A stretch of DNA of 64,000 bases from Bacteroidales bacterium. GTDB lineage: Bacteria; Bacteroidota; Bacteroidia; Bacteroidales; JAGOPY01. The notes beneath the pieces were generated by a model, which saw only the letters and a list, made by a program, of their open reading frames with translations, searched no databases and was not told the DNA's origin. The translations under genes and the position numbers were made by a program. The DNA is taken from contig JAGOPY010000004.1 of NCBI GenBank assembly GCA_017991835.1, forward strand, positions 62,001-126,000, written 5' to 3'. Below, piece by piece: positions 51,301 through 61,500 of the stretch (its first letter is position 1; every line of letters begins with the position of its first letter).

Positions 51301-51666
51301 TCGATCCAGAACACGCCGGGCGCCCCGTTTGGCATGATGGAAACGGCAGCTGCCCTGGAAAAGAAGCTGGGCGATATCCTTTGGGCGCTTCATGGCGAAG
51401 AGCCGAAAGCCAGCGACGAAGAGAACCGCCCCGCCCCGCCACCGGTCATGATGAGGCTGGGGGCGATCATGGAAGCCTCCTGGGGCAATACCTCGTCTCC
51501 GACGCAAACCCAGCGCGATCAGCTCGCTCTGCTTGAAGAAGAGCTTCCGCCGCTGCTGCTGCAACTAAGGCAAATCGCTGAAACGGATCTGAAAGACCTG
51601 GAATCGGAACTCGACAAACTGGGTGCCCCATGGACTCCCGGCAGGGTGCCGGAATGGAAGAAATAA
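48349..51666 (+). CDS. Exported BNR/sortilin-like (VPS10-type) beta-propeller protein
   Basis: A 1105-aa secreted protein with a signal peptide (to about residue 29). Residues 50-760 hold many BNR/Asp-box repeats (TTDGGKTWEKV, KSTDGGKTWNKL, TEDAGQNWTKI) forming one or two propellers of the VPS10/sortilin type. The C-terminal 300 residues have a strand-rich domain and a helical tail (ELEEELPPLLLQLRQ) with no T9SS sorting domain. The role is unknown; Asp-box repeats occur in sialidases and carbohydrate-active proteins. Promoter at 48269; a paralogue follows. Confidence 0.88.
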   Translation: MLKINLKRSAAAAGALCIALTLTFNPGFAQKNKKDKDKEHDKPITDTVRGGDIAGLKFRGIGPALTSGRIADFAVNPCNHSEYYVAVASGHIWKTTNNGNTFEPVFDNYGAYAIGCLAMDPKNHNVVWAGTGENNHQRALGYGDGVYKTTDGGKSWTNMGLKNSRQIGMIAIHPENTDVVFVAAEGSVWGPGGDRGLYRTTDGGKTWEKVLDISENTGVNNVLIHPENHNIMFATSEQRRRHVFTKIGGGPETAIYKSTDGGKTWNKLSSGLPGGDMGGIGIAISPVNPAYIYAIIEAEGESGGFFRSTDCGESWSKMSDHTAQGQYYNEIICDPKDVNKVYSMETVSHVTEDGGKTWQSVGLDNRHVDDHAMWIDPSDTEHFFIGGDGGVYETFDGGDHYFFKTNLSVTQFYRVNVDDTEPFYWVYGGTQDNNSLGGPSQNISYAGVSSYEWIPTLGGDGFFQAIEPGNPDIVYSAYQYGNIYRFDKKSREGIKIRPEPVKGEETYKWNWNTPFILSPHSPTRLYIAANKVFRSDDRGQSWKIISSDITAQTDRNTWPVMGRYWGIDAVAKDVSTSPFGTAISLAESKIKENLLYVGTDDGVIQVTEDAGQNWTKITRFPGVPEYTLVSDILPDRFDENVVYACFDNIKRDDFKPYLLKSTDKGKTWTSIAANLPENHTVLTIAQDFKDKDILFAGTEFGVFFTLDGGKIWTQLSSGLPTIKVPDIVIQERECDLVIATFGRGIYILDNYSPLRQLKKETREKEAFIFPVKDALMFSRDGGYYGQGSNFFYAPNPEYGATITYYLKDVPKTLKDIRKEKESKLAEEKKPIPIPTLEEMRAEENELPPYLLFTIKDMSGNTIRKMAASPSKGTSRMTWDLRYANNYNVDLNGDKFNPYSAGNGGFMAMPGNYTVSMAMVFNGEVKELAGPVEFTARVLNNTTLPNADRAGLVAFQDKVSRMINAVNATDEVAKELMKRTQYVRQSIQNTPGAPFGMMETAAALEKKLGDILWALHGEEPKASDEENRPAPPPVMMRLGAIMEASWGNTSSPTQTQRDQLALLEEELPPLLLQLRQIAETDLKDLESELDKLGAPWTPGRVPEWKK

Positions 51667-51690
51667 TCACATTCTATTTCGCCGATTGAG

Positions 51691-51795
51691 CAACTTCGTG
51701 TAACTTCGTGACTTCTTCGTGATCTTCGTGTAACAAGTTTTTAAACTAAAGTATTTCACGAAGTTCACGAAGGATACACGAAGATCCACGAAGAA
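51691..51795. repeat. Large CACGAAG inverted repeat, copy 4
   Basis: Left half has CTTCGTG units, right half CACGAAG units around TAACAAGTTTTTAAAC. It ends 7 nt before the ATG at 51803, so the start region would lie at the foot of a long hairpin in the mRNA. Confidence 0.8.
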
Positions 51796-51802
51796 AAACA
51801 AA

Positions 51803-54313
51803 ATGAAGTATTTAGCATTACTATTCCTCTTTGTTGCTACGCTGGTTTCTGCCGTTATAGCGATTCATCTTATCATCAATAAACCTGCACCCGAAACCGG
51901 GAAAATCCCGAACGACTGGTTCTTCCTTCAGCGTTCCTTTCCGTACCCGGAAATTAATTACGATGCCAGGGCAATGGCCTGGAAGCAGTCGCAAACACTA
52001 CGGGAAGAGAGCGCTGCAAGGGGTGAGGGGTGGCTTTTAAAAGGCCCGTTGAACATTGGCGGGCGGATTGCGGCGATGGCCATGATCACTTACGGAACCC
52101 AATCGGTTTTCGCCGGCGCAGCTTCGGGCGGCATATTCAAATCATCTGACCTGGGTCAAAGCTGGAGACCGATATTCGATGAGGCCATGAGCCTTTCCAT
52201 AGGCGATATCGCAATTGCCCCGTCCGATACCTCAGTGATCTGGGTCGGAACCGGCGAAGCCAATGCCGGCGGCGGATCCATGTCATACGACGGCAACGGT
52301 ATCTATCTTTCGGAGGATGCAGGGCTTTCCTGGAACCCGGTTGGCCTCTATAACTCCGGGAGCATCGGCCGATTGGTTGTACACCCGGATGATCCCCAGA
52401 CCTGTTATGTGGCGGCAATGGGCCGCCTTTTCTCAGATAATCCGGAGCGGGGAATATTTAAAACCAGCGACGGAGGCGGGACCTGGGACCAGGTGCTCTA
52501 CATCAACGATTCGGTTGGCGCGATCGATATAGTCATGCATCCGGCGAAGCCCGATACCCTTTATGCCACAACGTGGGAAAGGGTTCGCCGACCGCACAGG
52601 AGGGACTATGGCGGCCCCGGCAGCGGTATCTACCGGAGTTACGACGGAGGCGATACCTGGACGCTGCTGACCAACGGCCTTCCCGCTGCATCCGCACAGG
52701 TAGGCCGCATCGGTATTGATATATCAGCATCCGATCCGGATATTCTCTATGCCATTTATGCGGATAATATCGGCTATTTCGATGGATTGTACAAAACGGT
52801 GAACGGCGGCAATTCCTGGTTCCGGACCAGCGATGAAGAATTGGCCGATTGCTATGCCTCCTACGGCTGGTGGTTCGGCCGGATCGCCGTTGATCCGCAG
52901 GACCCTGATGTTGCCTATGTGATCGGCTTTGATCTTTACAAAACCATCGACGGCGGAAACAACTGGTCCTATATTTCCTCCGATGTCCATGTCGATCAGC
53001 ACGATATCGTCATTCATCCCGATAACACGGATTTGCTGGTCCTGGGAAACGACGGCGGGGTCTATTTCTCCTATAATGGCGGATATAACTGGGATTTCTG
53101 TGATAACCTGCCCATCACCCAGTTTTATACCTGCGAGGTGGATGAACAGTACCCCTTCCGTCTCTATGGCGGAACGCAGGATAATGGCACCAACCGGACC
53201 TATACCGGGGCTTTGGATAACTGGATGATGATCTATGGCGGCGATGGTTTTCATGTGCTCGTCGATCCGGTGAATAACAGTTATGTCTATGCCGAATACC
53301 AGTACGGCAACCTGGCCCGTTCGACCAACGGGGGCATCAGTTTTACATCAGCCATGAGCGGTATCAGCGGCTCAGACCGGAAAAACTGGAATACGCCGGT
53401 GGTTTTCGATCCATCTGATCCTCAGATACTTTACTATGGGGCGAACCGGCTTTATCGATCGACGAACCGGGCCGTCTCCTGGCAGGCGGTCAGCCCCGAT
53501 CTCACCGGAGGCAGCGGCAGCGGATCGGTTGTTTACGGGACGATTACGACCATTTCGGTCTCACCTTTGAACAGCCAGGTGATTTATGCCGGGACTGACG
53601 ACGGCTTTGTCTGGCGTACGGCCGATGGCGGACAGGCCTGGACCGATATCTCCTTCGGCCTTCCGTTGCGTTGGATTACGCGGGTAGCCGCTGATCCTTA
53701 TGATGAAGATGTTGTTTATGTTACCCTTTCGGGATACCGGTACGACAGCAGTTTGCCGCATGTGTTCAGAAGCGCTGACAACGGCGGCACCTGGGACGAC
53801 ATCTCCGGCAATCTGCCCGAAGCGCCTGTCAACGACATCATCATTGACCCCGCGCTCGATTCAACGATTTACCTGGCAACCGATTTCGGCGTATTTGTTT
53901 CGCGCAACCTAGGCCAGGGCTGGCAAATGCTGGGTGATAACCTCCCTAACGTTCCCATCGTCGATCTCGATTTCCACCAGCCCACACGGACCTTGATTGC
54001 CGCTACCTACGGCCGTTCCATGTACACGTTTGATTTGGATCAGACGGTGTCAGTAAGTAATTTAAATGATCTTCCGGAACAAATCCTCCTCTATCCTAAT
54101 CCCGCTAAGGATTACATTAATTTAAACCATCGTTTTAATGAGAATATCCATTATTCAATCCTGGATTTGAGCGGAAAAGAGGTCAAAAAGGGAAGATTAG
54201 CGGCAAAATGCGAAAGACATTCTCTGATTATCAACGATCTGAAGCCGGGTAGTTATATTTTTAAGTTAGCAGGCCATAACCGTATTATCACCGGAAAATT
54301 TGAAAAACTGTAA
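51803..54313 (+). CDS. Exported BNR-repeat protein with T9SS type A sorting domain
   Basis: An 836-aa secreted paralogue of the upstream protein. After a signal peptide it has Asp-box repeats (KSSDLGQSW, SEDAGLSWNPV, KTSDGGGTWDQV, RSYDGGDTWTLL) and the same TQFYTCEVDEQYPFRLYGGTQDN segment found upstream (TQFYRVNVDDTEPFYWVYGGTQDN, about residue 430 in each). The last 80 residues are a T9SS type A domain (ILLYPNPAKDYINLN ... GSYIFKL). It lies 136 nt after its paralogue, across a large inverted repeat. Confidence 0.9.
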   Translation: MKYLALLFLFVATLVSAVIAIHLIINKPAPETGKIPNDWFFLQRSFPYPEINYDARAMAWKQSQTLREESAARGEGWLLKGPLNIGGRIAAMAMITYGTQSVFAGAASGGIFKSSDLGQSWRPIFDEAMSLSIGDIAIAPSDTSVIWVGTGEANAGGGSMSYDGNGIYLSEDAGLSWNPVGLYNSGSIGRLVVHPDDPQTCYVAAMGRLFSDNPERGIFKTSDGGGTWDQVLYINDSVGAIDIVMHPAKPDTLYATTWERVRRPHRRDYGGPGSGIYRSYDGGDTWTLLTNGLPAASAQVGRIGIDISASDPDILYAIYADNIGYFDGLYKTVNGGNSWFRTSDEELADCYASYGWWFGRIAVDPQDPDVAYVIGFDLYKTIDGGNNWSYISSDVHVDQHDIVIHPDNTDLLVLGNDGGVYFSYNGGYNWDFCDNLPITQFYTCEVDEQYPFRLYGGTQDNGTNRTYTGALDNWMMIYGGDGFHVLVDPVNNSYVYAEYQYGNLARSTNGGISFTSAMSGISGSDRKNWNTPVVFDPSDPQILYYGANRLYRSTNRAVSWQAVSPDLTGGSGSGSVVYGTITTISVSPLNSQVIYAGTDDGFVWRTADGGQAWTDISFGLPLRWITRVAADPYDEDVVYVTLSGYRYDSSLPHVFRSADNGGTWDDISGNLPEAPVNDIIIDPALDSTIYLATDFGVFVSRNLGQGWQMLGDNLPNVPIVDLDFHQPTRTLIAATYGRSMYTFDLDQTVSVSNLNDLPEQILLYPNPAKDYINLNHRFNENIHYSILDLSGKEVKKGRLAAKCERHSLIINDLKPGSYIFKLAGHNRIITGKFEKL

Positions 54314-54743
54314 AATTTTACAAACTCCACAATATTGGATGACATTAGCTTTTCAATACTCCAGAGGAGTTTCACATTTGTAGCAAAGGCGATGGCACCC
54401 GCACAATTTTCCCCTCCCGCGATAATCCAGTTTTTCAAGGTAATATCAGCATGGGAGGGGATTAAGGGGAGGGGAAAGATGTATTTCCGGTTTCCCTCCC
54501 CAACCCCTCCCTGTAAAGGTTTTTCGCAATATTCCAATATTTCCAAAGGGAGGGGCTTTTTTTCTTTCCCGTCCTTTTTGCTACAAATAGGGCTCTCCTC
54601 CGGAGAGCAGTTCAGTAGAAATTAGCTAATTTGTCACTGGTAAGCGTAGCGAGGGAACTGCCGGCAGACGATAGCCGGCTTTTCCTTGCATTTCTCCTCA
54701 AAATATCCTACTTTTATGCCAATCATTTCAAGAGGATAAGGCG
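54314..54743. other. Repeat-filled intergenic region
   Basis: No gene seen. TTTGTAGCAAA (about 54379) is mirrored by TTTGCTACAAA (54588-54598), and CCCTCCCC/GGGAGGGG words pair in between. The outer edges CTCCAGAGGAG (54360) and CTCTCCTCCGGAGAGC (54591-54606) are small palindromes. This looks like a miniature inverted-repeat element of about 250 nt. It ends with the promoter at 54686. Confidence 0.6.
54686..54716 (+). promoter_or_regulatory. Promoter of the type B adhesin gene
   Basis: TTG (54686-54688), 20-nt spacer and TACTTTTA (54709-54716), 27 nt before the ATG at 54744. Confidence 0.5.
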
Positions 54744-55919
54744 ATGAAATTTCGCATTTCAAATGCACTATTTCAAAAAAATCGAAAATCGACCATCGAA
54801 AATCGACCATCGAATATCCCCTCGACCATCGCCCAATCGCCCAATCGCCAAATCCCCAAATCCTCCAATCTCCAAATCATCCTGTTCCTCCTCCTCTCCA
54901 CCGTCCTCTTCGCCCAGAACGAAGCGAATGTTTGGAAGATCCCTGTTAAATGCGGCCTGGATTTTAACACAGGAGATCCGGTAGTGATCGATGGATTTGA
55001 CCATGGTGGCTTTGGTAATGCCACTATGAGTGATTCGCTTGGAAATTTTCTATTCGCTGCTTATTCTTTTAGTGCTTATTCAAAGAACGGTCCTCTGCCG
55101 AATAGTGACGGATTGGCCTATGGAGGACGATCAGGAACCGTGATTGTCAAATGGCCGGGAAAAGACAGGATATATTATATTTTCTCAGCAGGTGAACCTG
55201 AAGAGCATCCTGGTTTTTATTATTCATTGGTGGATATGAAACTTTTAGATGGGCAGGGATACGTTACGGAGAAAAACACTGAAATTGAAGCCGGTTATGA
55301 TGTTGGAAGTAAGATTGGTATTGTAAAAAAAGAAGGAACTGAAAGTGTTTGGGTGATAACAAGAAAACTTACTGAAGATGCAATAGCTTCATATCTGGTT
55401 GATGAAAGTGGATTTAATCCCAATCCGGTGTTGTCTGCCATGCCAGATCGGGAGGCTTTATCAGATTATGATGAAGGAAACCTGAAAATTTCGCCAGACA
55501 AGAAGTTTCTTATCATAAGTCATCGGTGGCGCTTGGGATACGGTGGTGAACTGGAGGTTTGTACGTTCAATTCAGAAACCGGAGTTTCAGACTATGTTCT
55601 CACACATAAGAATTTACTAAACCAAACGAATCACATTCGTGGTTTTGAATATTCTCCGGACTCGAAATTTTTATATGTAAGCATTGGCATTCCATATTCG
55701 GATAGCACCTCCTTATACCAATTTGAGATGCAATACATTACTGACTCTGCCATGTTTAAGAACTCAGGACAATTAATAGGAACCGGAGATATTTTAGATT
55801 TACAGCTTGCGAGGGATGGAAAAATATATTGCGGCCAGGACGGGGATTCACAGACGCACCTCCGGTACTATTTAGACGTTATTCATAAACCCTGGATCAG
55901 TGGGGTAGGATGTATGTAA
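54744..55919 (+). CDS. Interrupted T9SS type B protein, N-terminal part
   Basis: 391 aa ending at a TAA (55917-55919). The first 40 residues (KKNRKSTIENRPSNIPST...) are encoded by ATCGAAA/ATCGACC heptads; the true signal peptide is QIILFLLLSTVLFAQ. The rest resembles the beta-propeller start of large CHU_C/gliding-type proteins (LKISPDKKFLIISHRW, FEYSPDSKFLYVSIG, DLQLARDGKIYCGQ). After the stop, the same frame continues without a break to 58187 and encodes a PKD domain, so this is one gene with a premature stop, and the stop separates the propeller from the adhesin repeats. Confidence 0.8.
   Translation: MKFRISNALFQKNRKSTIENRPSNIPSTIAQSPNRQIPKSSNLQIILFLLLSTVLFAQNEANVWKIPVKCGLDFNTGDPVVIDGFDHGGFGNATMSDSLGNFLFAAYSFSAYSKNGPLPNSDGLAYGGRSGTVIVKWPGKDRIYYIFSAGEPEEHPGFYYSLVDMKLLDGQGYVTEKNTEIEAGYDVGSKIGIVKKEGTESVWVITRKLTEDAIASYLVDESGFNPNPVLSAMPDREALSDYDEGNLKISPDKKFLIISHRWRLGYGGELEVCTFNSETGVSDYVLTHKNLLNQTNHIRGFEYSPDSKFLYVSIGIPYSDSTSLYQFEMQYITDSAMFKNSGQLIGTGDILDLQLARDGKIYCGQDGDSQTHLRYYLDVIHKPWISGVGCM
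54779..54870 (+). repeat. ATCGAAA/ATCGACC heptad array at the 5' end of the adhesin gene
   Basis: Units ATCGAAA, ATCGACC, ATCGAAT, then degenerate CCAATCGC units, translated as the odd N-terminal extension. Inverted relative to the array at 58141-58184 at the other end of the same gene. Confidence 0.8.
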
Positions 55920-58187
55920 GAAAATGATGCAGTAAATCAGTCTCCACATTATCTTCATGGTAATTTACCCAACATCCTCGTCGACTACCTCCTTCGCTTC
56001 GAATGGACTGGTGAGCCATGCCAGGGCTACCCGATTCAATTCGAGCCTAACTTCATTCCCACTCCCGAAAGCATCGTCTGGAATTTTGATGAACTGGCGC
56101 CGGGCAGCGTCACAACAGAACTTTCACCGACTTATTCATTTAAATATTCTGGTATTCATGAGGTTAAAGTTGATGTCTGGTATCCTTCCGGAAGGTATGA
56201 GCATACCTCGCGGGAAATCGAAATCTTCCCTTCGCCACAGCCTGATCTCGGTTTGGATACACTGATCTGCAATGGCGTATCGATCACACTGAATGCAAAT
56301 TGCGCTGCCGATTTCTTCTCCTGGTCAACCGGCCAGTTCGGCGTTTCATCGATTACCGTTTCAGATAGCGGAACCTATTGGGTGAAAGGCCGGTTCAATG
56401 AATCCAGCTGCGAAGGCTTTGATACCATTCACATCGGATTCCATTCACCCACAATCATAAACGAAACAAATCTTCAAATTACGCCCACCACCTGCAACGG
56501 GGCAAGCGGCTCTATCACGGGGCTGGCGGCGGTCGGTACGCCACCATTTATCTACAGATGGGTCGACCTCTCCGAGGTCTATTTCGGATCGGAGGTTGAT
56601 GTATTTAATTTTCCGGCAGGTCAATATATTCTTACGATCACAGATAGTAATGTCTGCGAGACGGTTTCCGACATTTATACAATCGAAGATGCCGGGAATC
56701 TGCAGGTTCTGGATGTTGAGCTTTCCCGGCCTCACTGCGGACGGCCGGATGGACAGATCGTTGTTCATGCCTTTTCGCCGGCCGGCTCTGCGCTTCAGTA
56801 TTCGATCGATGATGGCGATTCATACCAAACGGATAGTGTGTTCTCCGGTTTGGTTGGTGCGGGTTACGTGGTGCGGGTTACGGATGGAGGTGGGTGCTTT
56901 GGATTTTACATTGATAATCCGGTTGTTTTGGAAGATATCCCCGGTCCGCAGGTTGTAAAAGTGAATGTTACGGATGAAACCGATTTTCTGGGGAATGGAA
57001 TTATAGAAATAATTGCCAATGGCTCAACGCCGAATATCTATTATTCTTTGGATGGCGGAACGACTTATCAATCGAACAATGGAACCTTTAACAATCTGGG
57101 ATCTGGGATTTATAATTTACTAGTTTGGGATGAGAACGGATGTGACACATCGTTTACTGTAGAAATACAGAATGTTATACTGACTTACCTTCATGCCGTC
57201 ACCGGCGAAGAAGGAATATGCGAAGCTTCTACAGCACTGATTCCCGTTAATGTGGACAATTTTAATAATGTTGCTGATTTTCATCTGAAGCTCAATTATA
57301 ACGCCGATAACCTTGAATGCGAAGGCTTTGTTAATGTTAATGTTCAATTGTTGGATAGCCTGACCGGATGGGTGGATCCGATTGCGGGTGATATTCATTT
57401 GGTATGGAAGTCGCCTTCATCAGTCACATTTGCAGGTACGGAAAAAGTCGCCGACCTGGTGTTTACGACACAAAACCCCGGGCAGGGAGAGCTGGCTTGG
57501 TACACCGGTGAAACGGAGTCGTATTTCACCAACAGCAGCGGCAATCTCATCCCGGCCGAGTTCAGTACCGGGCAGGTCACGATCTACGATCCGCCGGAGA
57601 TCATCCTGGATCAGAGCAAAACCGTTTGCACCGGGCAGTTTGCCAACCTGATGAGCATTGCCGTCGGCAACCAGCCTCCGATCACTTACCGCTGGATTTA
57701 TCCAGCGGGCGATAGCACCAGCACCGACCCGCTATTCTTCAGCATAACCCCCGCTGACGCCGGCCTCTACACGCTCCTCGCCACAGACCGCGTTGGCTGT
57801 ACAGACCAGAAAAGTATCCAACTGATCGTCAGCGAAAATCCCGTTGCGGCTTTTCATGGAACCGACACGCTGGAAATGCATATGGGAGATGTTTTGGATG
57901 CAGGGGAAGGAATGGCGTCCTATCGTTGGAACACCGCTGACTCGATGCAAAGCATTGTGATCCAGGCTGAGGGAAAGTACCAGGTTGAGATGGAGTCTCA
58001 AATTGGGTGCACCGGTCGAGATTCCATATATATCAAAATAATAGAAGACGAAATACCACCGGAATCGCATATTTTTATCCCAAATGCGTTTAGTCCGAAT
58101 GGCGATGGGGTGAATGATGTGTTTGTGATGAAGTGTGATGGATTGTCGATTGTCGATTGTCGATTTTCGATTTTCGATTTTCGATAG
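55920..58187 (+). pseudogene. Interrupted T9SS type B protein, central part
   Basis: In-frame continuation after the TAA at 55917. 55960-56250 encodes a PKD-like domain (RFEWTGEPCQGYPIQFEPNF ... VWNFDELAPG). A usable start is only the TTG at 56253. Next come SprB/HYR-type repeats (ITGLAAVGTPPFIYRW, FSPAGSALQYSIDDGDSYQ), a cohesin-like segment (PVNVDNFNNVADFHLKLNYNADNLECEGF), an Ig-like domain and the start of a CHU_C type B sorting domain (FIPNAFSPNGDGVNDVF). It stops at a TAG (58185-58187) directly after a heptad array. Confidence 0.8.
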
Positions 58188-58353
58188 GTGGGGTGGGGAA
58201 ATATTTTCAGGAGATGGCATCTCATCCGGATGGGATGGCAGGAAGAACGGAAAAGACTGCCCTGGTGGCGTGTATGTTTATAAGATCGTGTTTTCATTGG
58301 ATGGGGTTCCCGGAAGCCGGGAAAGAGTGGGAACAGTGATGCTGGTAAAATGA
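58135..58353 (+). pseudogene. Out-of-frame end of the T9SS type B sorting domain
   Basis: In the +1 frame, RWGGEIFSGDGISSGWDGRKNGKDCPGGVYVYKIVFS and a basic end VMLVK: the second half of a gliding-motility-associated (CHU_C, type B) C-terminal domain. It belongs to the gene starting at 54744 but is shifted by the heptad array, and would be joined by gain or loss of one unit. Confidence 0.85.
58141..58184 (+). repeat. GATTGTC/GATTTTC heptad array inside the sorting domain
   Basis: Three GATTGTC units, three GATTTTC units and a final GAT. Read as GLSIVDCRFSIFDFR and stop in the current frame; removing one 7-nt unit gives SIFDRWGGEIF, the normal type B sorting sequence. Confidence 0.92.
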
Positions 58354-58529
58354 TTAATTTGCTTTCTCTCATCCCTTTGACTTATCCTTAAAAATTGTGC
58401 ATTCTGTGACATTTGCATTTCATTATATAATAATTTTACGTGCCGGATAAAATAGTATTCCTCCCTGACTAAACAGTTGTAATATCGTTCTAAAACCGTA
58501 CTATTTGATTTAATTTCAGTAGAATTATT

Positions 58530-61500
58530 ATGAAAAAGGTTTTTTTCATCCTCCTGGTTGCTATACTGGCGCCATTTTCACTGATCGCGGATTGGATCCC
58601 TTTCGACAGCAAAAGTACCCCTCACACCCCACCCGGAGTGACTATCCTGAGCGATGACCAGAACAGCACAGTGATCAAAATCGAACTGGGCGGAATTGAC
58701 CTTTCAGATTTTCAGGCAGAAGGGAAAAATTACCAGGTCGCCGACTTGCTGACGGGAACCTTTACTTCGGATCCGGGCTATCCGGAGGTGCCTTACCTGG
58801 CCAATATCCTGGCAGTTCCCGACAGGGCGGCGATTTCGCTGGAAGTCGTTGAGACCGGCGAAACCCGCATTTTCAGCAATATTTCATTGCCACCTTCACG
58901 AATTAGCCCGGTCGAAGGAAGCCCGGAACCCCCTTACATGGAGAATGCGGGGATATACCAGTCCGGTAAACTTTTCCCGGCAGAGTTTGCAAAAGCCGAC
59001 CCGCCGGCCATCTTCAGGGATTTCCGGATCGCCCGTATTTCAGTTTTCCCGGTACACTACCTGCCCGCAAAAAAGGAACTGCAGGTGGTTTCATCAATCA
59101 CTGTCAGGGTGAATTATGCGGCAGGGGAGGCCATAAACCCGAAGATCACGGCGAAAAGGAGCATTGCTCCATCCTACGGACAATTGTACCGCAGCCTTAT
59201 TCTGAATTATCCGCAGGTGCTTGAATCCTGCTATGGTGGCAGGGAAGAAGGCCGCGAGCTGATCCTTTGCATCATGCCGGATATATTTGCGGAGAGTTTC
59301 CAGGTTTATGCCGACTGGAAACGCCAGAGCGGGATCGATGTGCATGTGACGAAATTTTCGGATATCGGTGCAAATGCCAGCAATCCCGATATTATCAAGG
59401 CCCATATCGCCGATGCTTACCATAACTGGGAATATCCCCCGACGTACGTGCTTCTGGTCGGCGACGATGGCGTTTGCCCGAAGAAGATCGTGGTTTATCC
59501 CGATTATTCCTTTCCGAATGAAGACTTTTTCGTGGAAGTTGATGGTAATGATTATTTCCCGGAGATGTTGATCGGAAGGTTCACCAACGAAGCGGAATTC
59601 CGGATGCAGGTCATGATCAATAAGTTGTTAAAGTATGAGAAGGAGCCTTTTGTGCAGGATGCTTCCTGGTTGAAAAAGGGGACCTGCTGTTCAAACAATG
59701 CCTACCCATCGCAGGTTGAGACCAAACGTTTCGCCTATCATAAAATGATGGATGAAGGCAACTTCCTTGCAGTCGATACCCTGATGAGCAACGGGACGGG
59801 CGGCTCTGGCTGTACCGTCGACCTGCAGGATGTTACGGCAGCGATTAACAACGGTCGCAGTTTCCTCAATTACCGCGGCGAAGGATGGTACGATGGATGG
59901 CACGCCAACTGCTATTACTTTTCCGTCTCTGATGTTGCGGTATTGAACAATACGAATAAAACCCCTTTTGTCACGAGTATAGGTTGCGGAGTTGCTGCAT
60001 TTAACGCCTCCGGCGGGAATTGTTTCGGCGAAGAATGGATGGAAATGGGTTCCATGAGCGCTCCCAGGGGCGCTGCCGCATTTCTCGGACCTACGTCGAA
60101 TACACATACCGCATTTAATAATGAAATTGATAAAGGAATTTATATCGGGATGTTTGATGAAGGCCTTGAAACACCGGGTCAGGCCCTCCTGAGAGGTAAA
60201 TTCAATATGTATACCGTTTTTGGCGATGTTTACTGGGTGGAATACCATTTCAAAATCTATTGCTGCCTTGGGGATCCGAGTATTCATATCTGGAAAACCA
60301 TTCCCCAGAATGTAAATGTCGTTTTTCCGCCCACAATCCCGGTTGGGGTCAGTGAAGCCGAAATCAAAGTGACAACAATGTTCCTGGCGCCGGTTAAAAA
60401 TGCTACTGTTTGTGTGACCGGGGATGAAGTGTTTGCAACCGGTATTACCGATTCAAACGGCGTGGCTGTCCTTACGATCTCCTCTACGGAGGAAGAACTG
60501 CTTACTTTGACGGTGCGTGGTGGAAATGTCATCCCTTCCCAGGATACGATCGAAACCTTCCAGTATGATGTTTTCATCGAACCGGCAGGTGATCCTGTCA
60601 TGGATGACCTTGACGGAAATAACGATGGCCTGGTGAATCCGAATGAACATTGCAGTGTTACATATACCCTCTCAAATTGGGGCGTTGAAACTGCCTATGA
60701 TGTGCAGGCCGTTTTAACATCCGAAGACACTGCATTTGTGGAGATTCTCACTTCCGGTCCGGTGGATTTCGGGAATATCTATCCTTCATTATCTTCTTCC
60801 GGAAGTCCGTTCCAGATTTATATCAAACCCGGATGCCCGGTCGGACAGAATATTACTTTACAACTGCATATTACCTGTGATACCAGCTTCTGGGACTATT
60901 CCCATACGGAAAATATAAAAGGATGCAGGATCGGGATCGATCAATTTGTTATTTCTGATCCGTGTGCAGCCCCCGACATGAATTTCCGCCTCGATCCCGG
61001 CGAAACGGACGTGGTCGTCCTTTCTGTTAAAAATACCGGTGAAGACCTGGCGCCTGACCTGAAAGGAATTTTAAGATCCGATGATCCCTTCATTACCGTG
61101 ACCGATTCTACCGGAACATTCGGTACTATAAACATGGGCGATCTCGCCATGAATATGGAGAATGTATTTATGGTCAGCGTCAGCCCTTCCTGCCCGGCGG
61201 ATTACATGGCCGGTTTCACCCTGAAAGCATTCACTCAGAATGGAAATTATCCTTATCAGACTCTGATTGATTTCCAAATTCCGGTTTCCAAGCTTATTCC
61301 GTCTGATTATACCGGCCCCGATGCATACGGATATTATGCCTATTCCAGCGATGATGCCTTCTACGACCCGCGGCCGGAGTTTAACTGGATCGAGCTGGAG
61401 GGAGGCGGTACCCAGATTTTTCTGCCCCAGAACAGCAATTATACTACGACGCTAAATATCCCCTTCCCCTTTAAATATTATGGAATAAATTATAACCAGG

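Noticed and set aside
50497-51564. 355-codon minus-strand frame over the BNR-repeat gene
   Set aside because: Shadow of a well-supported gene; composition is typical of antisense to GC-rich codons.
55957-56265. 102-codon frame after the adhesin stop
   Set aside because: Out of frame with the clear PKD-domain reading of the same bases.
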